Of a DNA stretch of 64,000 bases, positions 24,873 through 36,230 are shown in pieces. The position numbers and the translations under genes are program-made. The stretch is from Alisma plantago-aquatica. Lineage: Eukaryota; Streptophyta; Magnoliopsida; Alismatales; Alismataceae. The stretch spans positions 262,412,001 through 262,476,000 of the forward strand of contig OY856414.1 of assembly GCA_963693085.1 (NCBI GenBank). The letters are read 5' to 3'. Every line of letters begins with the position of its first letter. Position 1 is the first letter of the stretch. The notes under the pieces are model-generated. The model searched no databases, was not told where the DNA came from, and was given only the letters and a program-made list of their open reading frames with translations.

Positions 24873-25160
24873 ATGGGCAAGTTAATTGAGAATAAATTCC
24901 ATAACTGGTTAGGGATTGTGAGAAGTGTTATGCACAATCCAGAAATACCGGTAGCCTTTGAATCCACTTTATCTGTGCTTAAGAAGAAGGATAGTTCATT
25001 GATGGAGATCAATGGAACAAAGTCTAAGGACAAAGGTGAGGGAGACAAGGGTTCTCTTGCCAAACCAATGTCAGAATCTTCTGTGCTCAAAACATGGAGA
25101 GGATGGAAGGAATGATGGAAGAAGAAGTGAGAGGTAGAGATCTCTACTTCTGGTGTATAC
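24873..25160 (+). pseudogene. Gag-Pol linker remnant of element C
   Basis: This frame is the same as that of the protease. It begins MGKLIENKFHNW and has a Lys/Asp/Gly-rich part (KSKDKGEGDKG) that fits a linker. Stops at 25113 and 25128 interrupt it. After these the frame reads EVEISTSGVYMIEIN, the usual lead-in to a Copia protease. Confidence 0.55.
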
Positions 25161-25508
25161 ATGATAGAGATTAACTTTACTACTTCCTTTTCATGGGTAC
25201 TTGATACCGGATGTGGATCTCACATTTGTTCAAATGTGGAGGATCTTAAAAGAAGTAGGCCTTTTAGGAAAGGCGAGGTTGAACTACATGTTGCCAATGG
25301 GGCAAGAGTTGCCTCCAGTGTTGTAGGAACCTATGAGTTAACTCTACCTAGTGGGCTAATAATAGAGTTGAAGAACTGCTATTATGTACCCGTCATAAAT
25401 AGGAATATCATTTCTATTTCTTGTTTGGACAAGGATGGTTTTGAATTTCTTATTTAGAATGGAAAGTGTTCCATTTCAAAAGATGGGATCTTTTATGGTA
25501 GTGCCCCA
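25161..25508 (+). pseudogene. Aspartic protease of element C
   Basis: The Copia protease motif WVLDTGCGSHIC is intact with its Asp-Thr-Gly. VANGARVASSVVGTYEL and YYVPVINRNIISIS follow, as is usual. An amber stop at 25455-25457 interrupts the frame, which then continues KCSISKDGIFYG without frameshift. Confidence 0.88.
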
Positions 25509-26460
25509 ATGCCTTATGGTTTATACTTGATAGATCTAGAGACAAGTGTATACAATGTAAACACCAAAAGGCAAAAACTCAAAAACTCAAACAAAACGTA
25601 TCTTTGGCATTGTCGTCTAGGGCACATAAATGAGAAACACATTTCTAGACTCCATAAAGATGGTTATCTAGACTCTTTTGATTATGAATCAATAGAGACA
25701 TGTGAATCTTGTTTGTTGGGTAAGATGACCAAGACTCCCTTTTAAGGTAAAGGTGATAGAGCTAGTGATCTATTAGGACTCATACATACCGATATATGTG
25801 GGCCTTTTAGAACTAATGCCATAAATGGGTATCAGTACTTCATTACCTTCACTGATGACTTCAGTAGGTATGGCTACGTGTACCTGATGAAACGTAAGTC
25901 AGAAACCCTTGAAAGGTTCAAGGATTTCATGAATGAAGTACAGGACCAACTTGGTAAAAGTATTAAAGCACTTCGATCCGATCGAGGTGGAGAATACTTA
26001 AGCCAAGAGTTTGAGGACCTTCTCCGAGCCTGTGGTATTGTATCACAATGGACTCCGCCTGGAACACCACAACATAATGGTGTGTCTGAAAGAAGGAATC
26101 ATAGTTTACTGGATATGGTGCGATCAATGATAAGTTTTGTTGATCTTCTGATTTCCTTCTGAGGTCATGCTCTTGAAACCACCGCGTTTACACTTAACCG
26201 AGTACCATCTAAATCGGTTCAAAAGATACCATATGAGATATGGCACGGGAAGTGTCTCGATTTGTCTTTTATTAAGATTTGGGGTTGTGAGGCTTACGTC
26301 AAGAAAATGTTTCTTGATAAGCTTGGACCCAAGTCTGATAAATATTATTTTGTTGGATACCCCAAGGAAACAAGGGGATACTATTTATACCACCCTATTG
26401 ACAACAAAGTGTTTGTTGCTAGGACAGTTGTATTCCTAGAAAAGGAATTTATTTCTAGAG
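25509..26460 (+). pseudogene. Integrase of element C, two stops
   Basis: The zinc-binding part reads WHCRLGHINEKHI and CESCLLGKMTKTPF. The core has HTDICGPF (Asp), LRSDRGGEYLS (Asp) and QHNGVSERRNHSLLDM (Glu), so all three catalytic residues are present. Stops are at 25743 (TAA) and 26160 (TGA, where Trp would fit: SF-stop-GHALETT). The frame continues into IWGCEAYVKKMF and the basic C-terminal part. No frameshift was seen. Confidence 0.88.
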
Positions 26461-27560
26461 GAAATAGTGGGAGGAAAATAGAGCTTGAAGAGGTTCAAGC
26501 CCAACAAGAAAACATTAAACTGGTAGATGTGCAAGAGGAACATAGAGATTCACAAGGTGTTTTGGAATCACAGTCTCCTCAAGTAATACAAGGACCTCAT
26601 AGATCTAGTAGGACACGCCTTGAACCTGAAAGGTTTGGATTCCTTGTGACTCAGGAAGGCGGTGAGTTGATCATAGACGATGATCCAACTACCTATCTAG
26701 AGGCTATGGAGGGACCAGATTCTAAGAAATGGCTTGAGGCCATGAAATCCGAGATGGAATCCATGTACTCCAAAAAAGTATGGACTTTGGTGGAACCACT
26801 TAAAGGGGTAAAACCCATAGGGTGCAAGTGGGTCTTAAAGAAGAAGACCGACATGGATGGCAATGTGCAAACTTATAAAGGCAGATTGGTTGCAAAGGGT
26901 TTCTGACAAGTTCAAGGTGTTGACTATGATGAAACATTTTCTCCAGTTGCCATGATTAAGTCCATTAGGATCATGCTTGCTATTGCGGCTTACTATGACT
27001 ATGAGATTTGGCAAATGGATGTTAAAACGGCATTCCTCAGTGGGAATATAAATGAGGATGTGTAAATGACACAACCTGAAGGTTTTGTAGATCCAAAGAA
27101 TGCCAATAAAGTATGTAAACTGCAAAGGTCAATCTATGGATTGAAGCAAGCATCTCGGAGTTGGAATCTTTGATTTGATGAGGAGGTCAAAGTGTTTGGC
27201 TTTATTCAAAATGAAGATGAACCTTGTGTGTACAAGAAGGTTAGTGGGAGCACGATCACATTCCTTATATTGTATGTGGATGACATACTATTGATGAGGA
27301 ATGATGTCTCAGCCTTAGAGAAGGTAAAGACTTGGCTTGGGAATACTTTCTCAATGAAGGACTTAGGAGAATCATCCTACATTCTATGCATTAAGATCTA
27401 TAGAGATAGATCTAAGAGGCTTCTCGGACCAAGTCAAAGCACGTACATTGACAAAGTGTTGAAGCGGTTCAGCATGGAGAACTCAAAGAGAGGCAACATC
27501 CCCATGCTACATGGAGTCACCGTCTCTAGAGCTCAATGTCCCCAATCTTTTGAAGAGAGG
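26461..27560 (+). pseudogene. Reverse transcriptase of element C, three stops
   Basis: Recognised parts are KWLEAMKSEMESMY, GCKWVLKKKTD, YKGRLVAKGF, VDYDETFSPVA, WQMDVKTAFLSG (catalytic Asp), SIYGLKQASRSW and LYVDDILLM (catalytic Asp pair near 27281). Stops at 26904 (TGA), 27063 (TAA) and 27171 (TGA) all lie in one frame. The two TGA codons fit CGA to TGA changes (CpG decay). The polymerase core is otherwise well kept. Confidence 0.9.
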
Positions 27561-28250
27561 GAGCGTATGAATGGGATCCCATATGCATCAGCCATCGGAT
27601 CCATCATGTACGCTATGTTTTTCACACGCCCAGATGTCTCGTATGCCCTCAGCATGACGAGCAGGTACCAGTCAGATCCTGGGGATGCTCACTGGACAGT
27701 CGTAAAGAACATCCTCAAGTACTTGCGAAGGACTAAGGATCAAATCCTTATATATGGTGGCGAGGAAGAACTGGTTGTAAAGGGTTACACCGATGCAAGC
27801 TTCCAAACTGACAAAGATGATTACAGATCACAATCAGGATTTGTGTTTTGCCTAGACAATGGAGCTGTGAGCTGGAAGAGTTCCAAGCAAGAAATAGTTG
27901 TCGATTCTACTACAGAGGCTGAGTATATTGATACTTCACATGCAGCAAAGGAAGTTGTGTGGATCAGGAAGTTCATCACTGAACTTAGTGTCTCAGTAGT
28001 TGTGATGCAATTGAGCTTTATTGTGACAATAATGAAGCCATTGCTTAAGCTAAGGAACCCAAATCACATCAACAGTCCAAGCACATACTATGGTGCTTCC
28101 ATCTCATACAAGAGATCATACAGCGAGGAGATGTGAAGATTTGCAAAGTACCAACTGAAGACAATATAGTTGATCCACTGACTAAGGCCCTTTCTCAGTA
28201 GAAACATGATGGTCATGCTAGGTCACAAGGACTGAGGTTCCTAGGTTACT
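27561..28250 (+). pseudogene. RNase H of element C, frameshifted at the end
   Basis: The region starts after GIPYASAIGSIMYAM and TRPDVSYAL. RNase H shows VVKGYTDASFQTDKDD (Asp), SSTTEAEY-like STTEAEYI (Glu) and, in a shifted frame after about 27995, LYCDNNEAIA (Asp). Stops near 28047 and 28198 occur where Gln would fit. The end of the polyprotein (DPLTKALSQ) is present. Catalytic residues are kept but no full protein can be made. Confidence 0.88.
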
Positions 28251-28258
28251 AGATCTAA

Positions 28259-28273
28259 GTGCAAGTGGGAGTC
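28259..28273 (+). other. PPT of element C
   Basis: AAGTGGGAGTC directly precedes the TGTTGG of the 3' LTR. This purine-rich stretch is the typical Copia plus-strand primer site. Confidence 0.75.
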
Positions 28274-28912
28274 TGTTGGTATGTATGCCCATAGAGCAAG
28301 TCTTGTGATGATTGTAATGGGATACTTTGTAAATGATTTGAATAATTATAAAGGCAATTTCCAATCTATATGTTTTAACTATTTCTGATATGATTGTGTA
28401 ACATGATAGATGTCTAAGGAATTGTTTTACTCAATGACATATTCTTTTAGGTTAAGGACCTAAACGATGAGATCATACGAATGTTAAGAGTATACATTCT
28501 TATTTAGTCCCTAGTCAGTTGTTATTGTGGAAATAACCATAGACATCAATAACACTAAAGGCTAGATTGTGTGTTGGTTGGTGACAGAATCTCATTATTC
28601 ATGATATAGTGATATCAAACCAAGAACATAGATACTTGTTAGATAACAAGTGTACTAAACAGACCCACCATGAGAGTGACACATGGCACCATGATTTGGT
28701 AGTCAGTCAGCTCTTACAGTGATGGTGGTGAATGTGATTCTTCAACCTGAAATCACTACACTTAACACATGTCATTGGGTACACTTTGACAGCATCAAAT
28801 GCAGTCTTGAAACATGGGTTGTTATGAAAGTGATGATTGGGTGGCTTTGACACATGGGGTTTTGAGGGGTGAGTGATAGATATGGGATTTGTCCCTCCTA
28901 AGGGAGTTTGAT
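28274..28912 (+). repeat. 3' LTR of element C, first part
   Basis: It starts TGTTGGTATG and is homologous to 21323-21960. It is interrupted at AGTTTGAT by the start of element D. The rest is at 54173-55698. The last five bases, TTGAT, are the target duplication of D. Confidence 0.9.
28908..28912. repeat. Target duplication TTGAT, left copy (element D)
   Basis: TTGAT precedes TGTAACATCC and is repeated at 54168-54172 after GCCACA. The Copia 5' LTR gives the near-identical uninterrupted sequence at 21949-21965. Confidence 0.92.
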
Positions 28913-30089
28913 TGTAACATCCCTGACCTGGGTTATGAACTAACCCTAGGTGCTTTGTCTCAATTATGTGACTAGACACTTGAGGTTATCTTTTGATATG
29001 TAATTAAAAGCTTCTGAGGAACATATAATTCCATTTTTGCCCTTTTTAAACAAGGTTGTAATATTGTTTTGTTATATGTGGACCTATGTGCAAATTACCC
29101 AATTAGAGGGGTTAACTTGCAATTTTCACATGTTAGGATGTTCCTTTGATGATAAGACATCATAAGTATGAATATGATGTAGTGACATGGATTCTCCAAG
29201 CTTGGGCACCAAGATGCAACTTGTAGAGTAATCCTTGTGCTATAAACCCCAGTTTTGGGGTAAAGTGCAATTTACCCAAAATATAGGATGCAACATGTAA
29301 AATATACCTTCTAGAGTATATTTCATGACTCTTGACATCATTTAGAGTAAAATGATGAATATGACACTTCATTTGAATAATCAGATAAGAGGGATAAACC
29401 TTGTAATTAAATAACCAAGTTATATGCAAAATGACCCCTTTTATGTGTACAACTTAGTAGGAGGTTTGGCTTTCCTTTCCTCTAGACCTTGGTTGAGAAG
29501 AAGTTTGTATTAAGTTTGAATAAGGAGGGACGTTCTTTAGAAGGAGAGGAGGACCTAGTTGAGAATAAGAGAAATAGCTATCTTTATCTTGGAAATACCC
29601 CCCAAGGTATATAGTCACCTTTCCTTTGCAAATGAGGGATCGTTTCCCTTTTCTCTTCACTTATATTCTGCTGAGACTGACAAAGGATGGAGATATGGAG
29701 CTAGGGAGGGCGGCCAACCAATTCTAGGTAAGAATTGATCATCATCTTGCTCGGATTTGTGGAGGAAATCATGGTGCAAGGTTGGATTGCTAGCTTTTCT
29801 TATCTAGTTCTTCTTTCTAGCCATCCTTTCCTACCAATTCTTGGAGAAACAACCTTGGCCGACCTATGGAGCTCAATAAGCCATTAAAGCTTGGAAGCTT
29901 GGAGCTCTAGAACCAACTTTGAGGCGGGTTTTATAACTCTAAACCCTTAAACTTTGTTATGCATCTTTCTTTCTTGCAAAAGTAGCGTGTTCTTCTTTCC
30001 CCCATCCTTCCTTGCATTCTTGCAAGTAAAACTGTGAAGAACAGACCTTCATCTTGAGGTAGAAGAAGATGGGCGTGATTACCAATGTA

Positions 30090-31265
30090 ACTTTACCAAA
30101 CGGTCTTGCACCCTTGGTCTAAACGGTTTGCAAAATCGTTTGGAACCAAACGGTTTCAAAACCGTTTGATTTCATGCGGTTTCACAAGACCGTTTAGATT
30201 CAAACGGTTTCCAAAACCATTTGGAAGGGTTGACCAAGCATTGACCATTTTAGGGTCTGCTGGAAACATTATGAATTAATCATCTACAAAGAATCATTAA
30301 CTAATTGTAAGTAAATCTCAATTTGAAGGCACTTTAATCACCTAAACCCTAATCGGGTTCATTGTTGATTTCAATGGACCATTTATGTTGAAGTTTGGGT
30401 TGAGTGGCCCAAACGGTTTCAAAACCATTTGGGGATCACCCAAACGGTCTCAAAACCGTTTGGTGATCACCAAATACCGTTTGGAGGTCTAGGGTTAAGA
30501 GAATTTGATCAATTGAAGGTTCAGTCATAATAGGTTGTTGAAATAATCAAAGTGCTGAAATTGTGACTTAATTAGGGTTCAACCCTTAACATATTGACTT
30601 GGTTTTTTATGAGACTTTTGGAAAACGGTATCAAGACCGTTTGGAGGATGTCCAAATGATCCCAAGACCGTTTGGGGTCAGGTCATGGCCCAATTGGGTG
30701 ATGGTTCAATGAGTTCAACTTCAATTAGACCCATGTTGATGAATGTTGAAGGATAACCGATTTCAACCCTAATCCAATCAATCCAAATCCTAATTGGTTA
30801 TCAATTGAGGGTAAATTGAGTGTCAAATTAGTAGAGGGTTAACCTAATTGACTTAATTGATAAGTGGTTAACATGGATAAGACCAATTGAATGGTTCAAC
30901 ATAAAAAACCCTAATCAATTGCAAGTGTTGATACACTTTTTGGGTCCATGCGGTTTTGAGGTGTTTGGACCAAACGGTCTCAATACCATTTGAATACAAA
31001 TGGTCTCAAAACCGTTTGGGACCAAACGGTCTCAAGACCATTTGGACTCATGCAGTTTCCAAATCGTTCAAGGTCATGTGGTTTCAAGGCTGGTTTGGTC
31101 ATGCGGTTTCAAAGTCAAACTTGACCAAACGGTCAACGTGCCCATGCGGTCTTGAGTATGAAATTTCCCATGCGGTCTTGAAGGTCAAAGGTACCAAACG
31201 GGCAACCCATCCATGCGGTTTCAAAACCGTTTGGAGGTTGAAAGTTCAAAACCGTTTGGGGTCTT
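30090..31265 (+). repeat. Palindrome cluster in 5' LTR of D
   Basis: AAACGGT and ACCGTTTGG half-sites recur, as in B. A variant half-site, CATGCGGT, also occurs repeatedly (about 30173, 30948, 31097, 31142, 31171 and 31213). CATGCGGT is otherwise the main half-site of element E. Spacing is irregular. Confidence 0.85.
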
Positions 31266-31299
31266 TTAAGGTCAAAATGCTTAATGCTTTAAAGGCTTA

Positions 31300-31960
31300 G
31301 ATGGTTCAATGATTGTTTAATCTAAACCCTAATGATACGTAAAGACCTTAGGGGAACAAGTAATGAGTTAGTTGGTGTATGCTATGATCAATGGTGAACT
31401 TACTATAGTACCCTTGATAGGTTTATCTAGTCAACATCCTCTGATCAAGAAAACCCTAATGACCACAATGGTGATGACATGACTATGTTAATAAAAGTTG
31501 ACTTGACCTAACCTAATCTAGAATGATGTAAGCTTCATCTAGTAATGAGAGGAGAGAGAAGACTCCTAATATGAATAAGAATCAAGTAAAATACCTTCAA
31601 TATGTATGAATACACATATTTAGGGTATGATCCTTTATAGTGAGATCATGAAAACCCTAATCATGGTGACTAATGGACCTTAACCTCAATTGAAGGCATT
31701 AATGATAATAATCCTCTTATATGATGATCCTATGAGTTTAATTCACTAAGAAATGAATAGTAAACCCTAATTCTAGGGTAATACCATGTGATATGAATAG
31801 TAAACCCTAATTTAGGGTGATGTGATGAATGGGGTAATTATGGGTTATGCCTTTGAGCATGAAATCCTAATTACAAGTTATAACATGCGGAACCTTTATG
31901 ACTTGTAAGCAAATATGGGTTCAATAACCCTAATTGAAGTGAATAGAACCAAACCCTAGA
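31300..31960 (+). repeat. Telo-box-rich block in 5' LTR of D
   Basis: AAACCCTAA/AACCCTAA words are repeated, fewer than in B. The counterpart is 50700-51350 in the 3' LTR. Confidence 0.6.
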
Positions 31961-31987
31961 AATCAATGGTGATATGTTGATCTTAAC

Positions 31988-32060
31988 ATGCCCGTGCTAA
32001 AGAACACGGCCGTGGTAATTTGTCTTTGCACGACCGTGCAAGGAAGCATGGTTGTGGTAT
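31988..32060. repeat. CACGGCCGTG inverted-repeat cluster (5' LTR of D)
   Basis: GCCCGTGC, ACACGGCCGTGG and GCACGACCGTGC follow one another within 75 bp and can pair with each other. The third palindrome is followed by a decayed one (GCATGGTTGTGG), which is still intact (GCACGGTCGTGG) in the 3' LTR at 51435. No equivalent is seen in element B. Confidence 0.7.
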
Positions 32061-32869
32061 TCCATGAATATGTGGTACTTTCAATAAACAAGGACTTAAG
32101 AGGTAAGATGATGCCTAAATCCAAACATCCCTATGAATGAGTAAATGCTTTTACACCTTATAAGGATGGGTATGAAACTCTTAGAAATGATGTATACTAA
32201 AGCATGATGTGGATAACATCCTGAATATGGAGATACTTAGAATAGTTGATGATGGTTTATCCTAAATCAATAATGTTTAAACATATATCATTAAAGATAA
32301 TTGAAGAATTATGATATATGATACATGCACCATATGAGGAAAGTGACAAGTTAGTGGATAAAATATTAAAAGAGAAATATCTTAATACTGAGTTAAATCA
32401 ATTACCTCAAGTAATATGGTAATGAGAAGAAAGTGATACATAAAGATATGATAGATATCACATTCGACAGTTCAGGGTATCATACCTTGATGTACCTCTA
32501 AACTATTATACTTAAACATGAAACACAAGGAATATATGATAAGCAGTTACCTGTGAAGGAGACATAATGGACTCAAGGTACTTGATGAGTGTAAATTAAT
32601 ACATCTTGGGAGGGGAGTAAGTCAAATCAATGAGTATGATGTAATCATACCATGATATGAATGAGAAATGGGCTAATACTTAGAATTGATGATCATTAAT
32701 GATATATGATGATTATAGTAATCGAAAGCAAACGTCTATAATATCTTTCCATGATTCCCAGAGTGGTGGAGTAGTTTGTTAGGGTTGAACTAATAACGTG
32801 AACAGGAAACCCTAATTATTGAAAGGTGGGGTACATTAACCTTAAGTTTGGGTTATGTCTGTAAGTATG

Positions 32870-32874
32870 GAACC
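32870..32874. repeat. Target duplication GAACC, left copy (element E)
   Basis: GAACC precedes TGATGGAG and is repeated at 44544-44548 after GGTTATCA. The uninterrupted site is seen in the 3' LTR of D near 52260. Confidence 0.95.
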
Positions 32875-33314
32875 TGATGGAGTTGAGACTTACACCAAAA
32901 GATTTTACTCTTCCAATGGGAGTCCCAAAATTTGCACCAAAAACCCTAGAGAGGATTTATATCTTCCCTAGGTTTACCTAGAACTGGTGCTTAGATAACA
33001 ACTCCAACCCCATAAGAGTATGGAAGCCTTATCATAGTACAGATTTAGGATCGAACCCAAAAGACAACGGTCTTGTTGCAAGCAACAAGATGGAAAACGT
33101 ACAGCACTTCACTTAGTTATTTTACTAATTGGCACTTATATCGAAAAGTTGGATTTTGATTGGTTTTTAGACTAAAGCATGAAAAGTAAATAAAGCAAGT
33201 AAAACTAAGATTTAACAAATGATGATGAATCACTGGGGTTAAGCAGGTATTTACCACCGCTACACATGCATTGTATATGTACTAAGCAAGTAAGACTTAT
33301 AAGCTAGATACATG

Positions 33315-33478
33315 GATGTTCCACAAGACCGATGCCTTATAAGACAAGAGCGATGCATTGCATCCAAGGATGTTCCACAAGACCGATGCCTTTGTAAGAC
33401 AAGAGCGATGCATTGCATCCTTCGATGTTCCACAAGACTGATGCCTTATAAGACAAGAGCAATGCATCGCATCCTTCA
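33315..33478. repeat. 55-bp tandem repeat, three copies (left LTR of E)
   Basis: Units start at 33315, 33369 and 33424 (GATGTTCCACAAGAC...GATGCATTGCATCC). Each unit contains the palindrome GATGCATTGCATC. An identical triplicate is at 42746-42909 in the right LTR, so it was present before the insertion. Confidence 0.93.
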
Positions 33479-34364
33479 AGGGTTAAGTAGCTCTCATTCG
33501 GTACATTTCTACGTGTCAATGAAGATATGTAGTCTCCAAAGAGAGAATCTTACTCCACCTCATGAAACGTGCATCTGAAACTAACAAGCGAGCGATAATT
33601 ATCAAATCGAATAGTATCTTTGTAGGCCTAGTCTCCTATTCGGATAACCTAGCTACAAGAAGTGCGGGAATGTTGCAACGCCAGCCATTCCCGATCAAAT
33701 GGTCACATGCTTTACATCATTCCCCTCGCAAAGTGTGTTCCTCGACTTACCAAGGTTACTTCCATACAGATGGAAGTGCAACGGATGATAGTGAGTTTAC
33801 TCCACTCTTTGAGATACACTCCTAGACACCGAAACGGATGCGTGGTGGATACACACACCAGAAACCAACACTAAATCGGTATTCGAGTCTCGAGAGCGGT
33901 CATAGACAAACCACAACAAAAGACAATAGATGCATACAATAACGTGGCCATCATTCAAGCATGTATGAAATGATTTAGTATTAAAACGAAAGGATAACAT
34001 CTTTTTAGTACAAAGTACAAAACATGGGCAGCGGGGCTAGTCCCCGCGCCCCAGTGGATGGAACTACTCGCTCCTCATAGAGGGAACAACAAAGGAGGAG
34101 GCAAGAAGAGATAGAAAGAACATCATCTCCACTGAGGAGAGAAGGTTGAACCCTTGGTGGAGAGAGCAACGATCTTCACCCTTCGTGGCTTGCTTGACGA
34201 CGGATCTTCTCCTCTCACCTTCTTTGTTGATGAGAGAGAAGGTAGCTTTGCAATGGAACGTGAGTCTCAGACCGGCAGCCTCGGGCGGTGGATGGAGTTG
34301 TTCTGGTAGTAGAGAGACAGCCTCTGGACGTCTGGACTCCTCTCAGGGATGGCCCTTGAGGTCT

Positions 34365-34372
34365 TATTTATA
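34365..34372 (-). promoter_or_regulatory. TATA box of element E (left LTR)
   Basis: On the minus strand TATAAATA stands in a GC-rich context (GGCC-TATAAATA-AGACC). The palindromic array ends 16 bp upstream. The same site is at 43803-43796 in the right LTR, which would drive the element. Confidence 0.75.
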
Positions 34373-34387
34373 GGCCTTGAGTGAGGT

Positions 34388-35070
34388 CCAAACGGTCTGG
34401 AGATCGTTTGGGTTCAAACGGTCTTGAGACCGTTTGGCGTCAAACGGTCTTGAGACCGTTTGGCGTTAAACGGTCTTGAGACCGTTTGGCGTTAAACGGT
34501 CTTGAGACCGTTTGGCGTCAAATGGTCTTGAGACCGTTTGGCGTCAAACGGTTTTGAGATCGTTTGGCGTCAAACGGTCTTGGGACCGTTTGAACTCCAT
34601 GCGGTCTTGGGACCGTTTGGCTTCATGCGGTCTTGGGACCGTTTGAACTCCATGCGGTCTTGGGACCGTTTGGCTTCATGCGGTCTCGGGACCGTTTGAA
34701 CTCCATGTGGTCTTGGGACCGTTTGGCTTCATGCGGTCTTGGGACCGTTTGAACTCCATGGGGTCTTGGGACCGTTTGAACTCCATGCGGTCTTGGGACC
34801 GTTTGGCTTCATGCGGTCTCGGGACTGTTTGAACTCCATGCGGTCTTGGGACCGTTTGAACTCCATGCGGTCTTGGGACCGTTTGGCTTCATGCGGTCTC
34901 GAGACCGTTTGAGCTCCATGCGGTCTTGGGACCGTTTGAACTCCATGCGGTCTTGGGACCGTTTGGCTTCATGCGGTCTCGGGACCGTTTGAAATCCATG
35001 CGGTCTTGGGACCGTTTGGCTTCATGCGGTCTTGGGACCGTTTGAACTCCACTCGGCCTTGAGGCTGGTT
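34388..35070 (-). repeat. 26-bp palindromic tandem array (left LTR of E)
   Basis: About 25 monomers of 26-27 bp occur, each with a palindrome. Two types are seen: AAACGGTCTTGAGACCGTTT near the TATA end (34388-34560) and CATGCGGTCTTGGGACCG further away. In the second zone monomers alternate (GGCTTC / GAACTC spacers), making a 53-bp dimer. On the element's sense strand the first type reads AAACGGTCTCAAGACCGTTT, exactly the motif of B and D. Confidence 0.95.
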
Positions 35071-35243
35071 TATTCTTTTATGATTTTTTTGTGCTTTTTC
35101 TGCAAGTATAAAAGGAAAAAGTTAGTTTGATGATGTATTTACAAAAAGGGATAAAATTAGGTTTATGTACAGTACAAACGTAAAAAGAGTATGGAAAACT
35201 AAAGAAAAAGACTAAGATAAACTACTAAAATAGGAGGTTATCA

Positions 35244-35252
35244 CCCCCCCTA
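35244..35252 (-). other. PPT of element E
   Basis: On the minus strand TAGGGGGGG directly precedes the TGATAACC start of the 3' LTR. A near copy is found 980 bp upstream in the element (36246-36231). Confidence 0.8.
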
Positions 35253-35605
35253 ACTTAGAGTCTAGCTTGTCCTCAAGTTAGATAGAGCTGAGACATGAAA
35301 TGGCAAGGCGATCTTAATTAAGATCTCCATACTCTTGCTTCAATTCTTGACCTGAGTTCCCCAGGGGTCATATCGAGGCTTATTGCATGCCTTGATTCCT
35401 TTGGATTTCGAGAGTTGCTTGGATCTTAGGTTTTTCCGTATCTCAAAGTTTGCCTTGGGACCACATTTATTTTGTGCATGTCGTTGACTCTAATCAACTT
35501 TATACCTCTCTGGAAACCTACTGGAAGCTAGAGAGGGTATGAGGGTTGGCTAAAGGCTTTGAAGTGTAGCTCCCTTTCAAGCGGGGGAGGGGCTGTCTAT
35601 GCTTT

Positions 35606-35809
35606 TTAGGATCTCACTACCGGGCACGACACATCTGCCTTTATGAGGGCAGCTGAATGTACCGTCCGGGCAAATCCTTTATGAGCCTTTTCATATACTT
35701 GGAACTTTTAGGGTTTCACTACCGGACGCGACACATCTGCCTTTGTGAGGGCAGCGGAATGTGCCGGCCGGGTGAGCCCTTTATCAGTTCTTCATATAGG
35801 TCCTTATGC
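35606..35809. repeat. 102-bp direct repeat, two copies (element E)
   Basis: The two units share TCACTACCGG, CGACACATCTGCCTTT, TGAGGGCAGC and GAATGT.CCG.CCGGG, starting at 35614 and 35716. They differ at several positions, so the duplication is older than the insertion. Each unit has short inverted segments. Confidence 0.85.
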
Positions 35810-36230
35810 GTGGCACAACTCTCATGATTTTATTCGTCTCTCTGGCTTTTATTCAAAAACTCACAGGCTTGGGTTTTGGAATGAGGATTTATTTTGGGCG
35901 GCCAAGCCTCTTTTATTTTGAAGAGAGGAAAGTTGTTCTTAAAGTTTTTCAGCATGTACTTATTTGGTTTGTGGTCCACTTGCAGAACTTTTTGATTTGG
36001 AAGTTGCCTAATTTCCCTCTCATCCTCGAGATCTCGGCTTATTTCTGCCCTGATTTTGACCTGTGGAGAGTCAGATAAAGAATTGAAGCAAAAATATGGG
36101 ATCCATAGTAGGTGGAAATTGATAAATCGCCATTTGATGTCTGAGTACTATTTACTTGTAGAGACTAACATGATTCTAGAGTTAGGTGAGGTGATAATAC
36201 AGAAGAGGATACCTTGCCCTTGTCTAATGT

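Larger units (their letters stand above)
28913..32874 (+). repeat. 5' LTR of element D, first part
   Basis: This is 3962 bp, homologous to 48343-52265. No gene is seen. It contains a candidate splice donor (TAGGTAAG, 29726), a TATA-like TTTTATAACTC near 29930, the palindrome cluster, a telo-box block (about 31320-31960) and a CACGGCCGTG hairpin region at 31988-32060. It is interrupted by element E after GAACC. Confidence 0.9.
32875..35243 (-). repeat. 3' LTR of element E (left)
   Basis: On the element's sense strand it runs from TGATAACCTCC (35243) to CTCCATCA (32875). U3 holds the 26-bp array (35070-34388) directly followed by a TATA box (34372-34365). A 55-bp triplicate is at 33478-33315. 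The open frames in it are identical in both LTRs and are explained by LTR identity, not by a gene. Confidence 0.93.

Noticed and set aside
33297..34373. Set of open frames in the left LTR of E repeated at 42728-43804
   Set aside because: They are identical because the LTRs are nearly identical, and part is the 55-bp triplicate; no protein features.
34388..35070. Regular 26-bp repeats resembling a CRISPR array
   Set aside because: The repeats have no unique spacers, lie in both LTRs of a plant retrotransposon and are tandem monomers.
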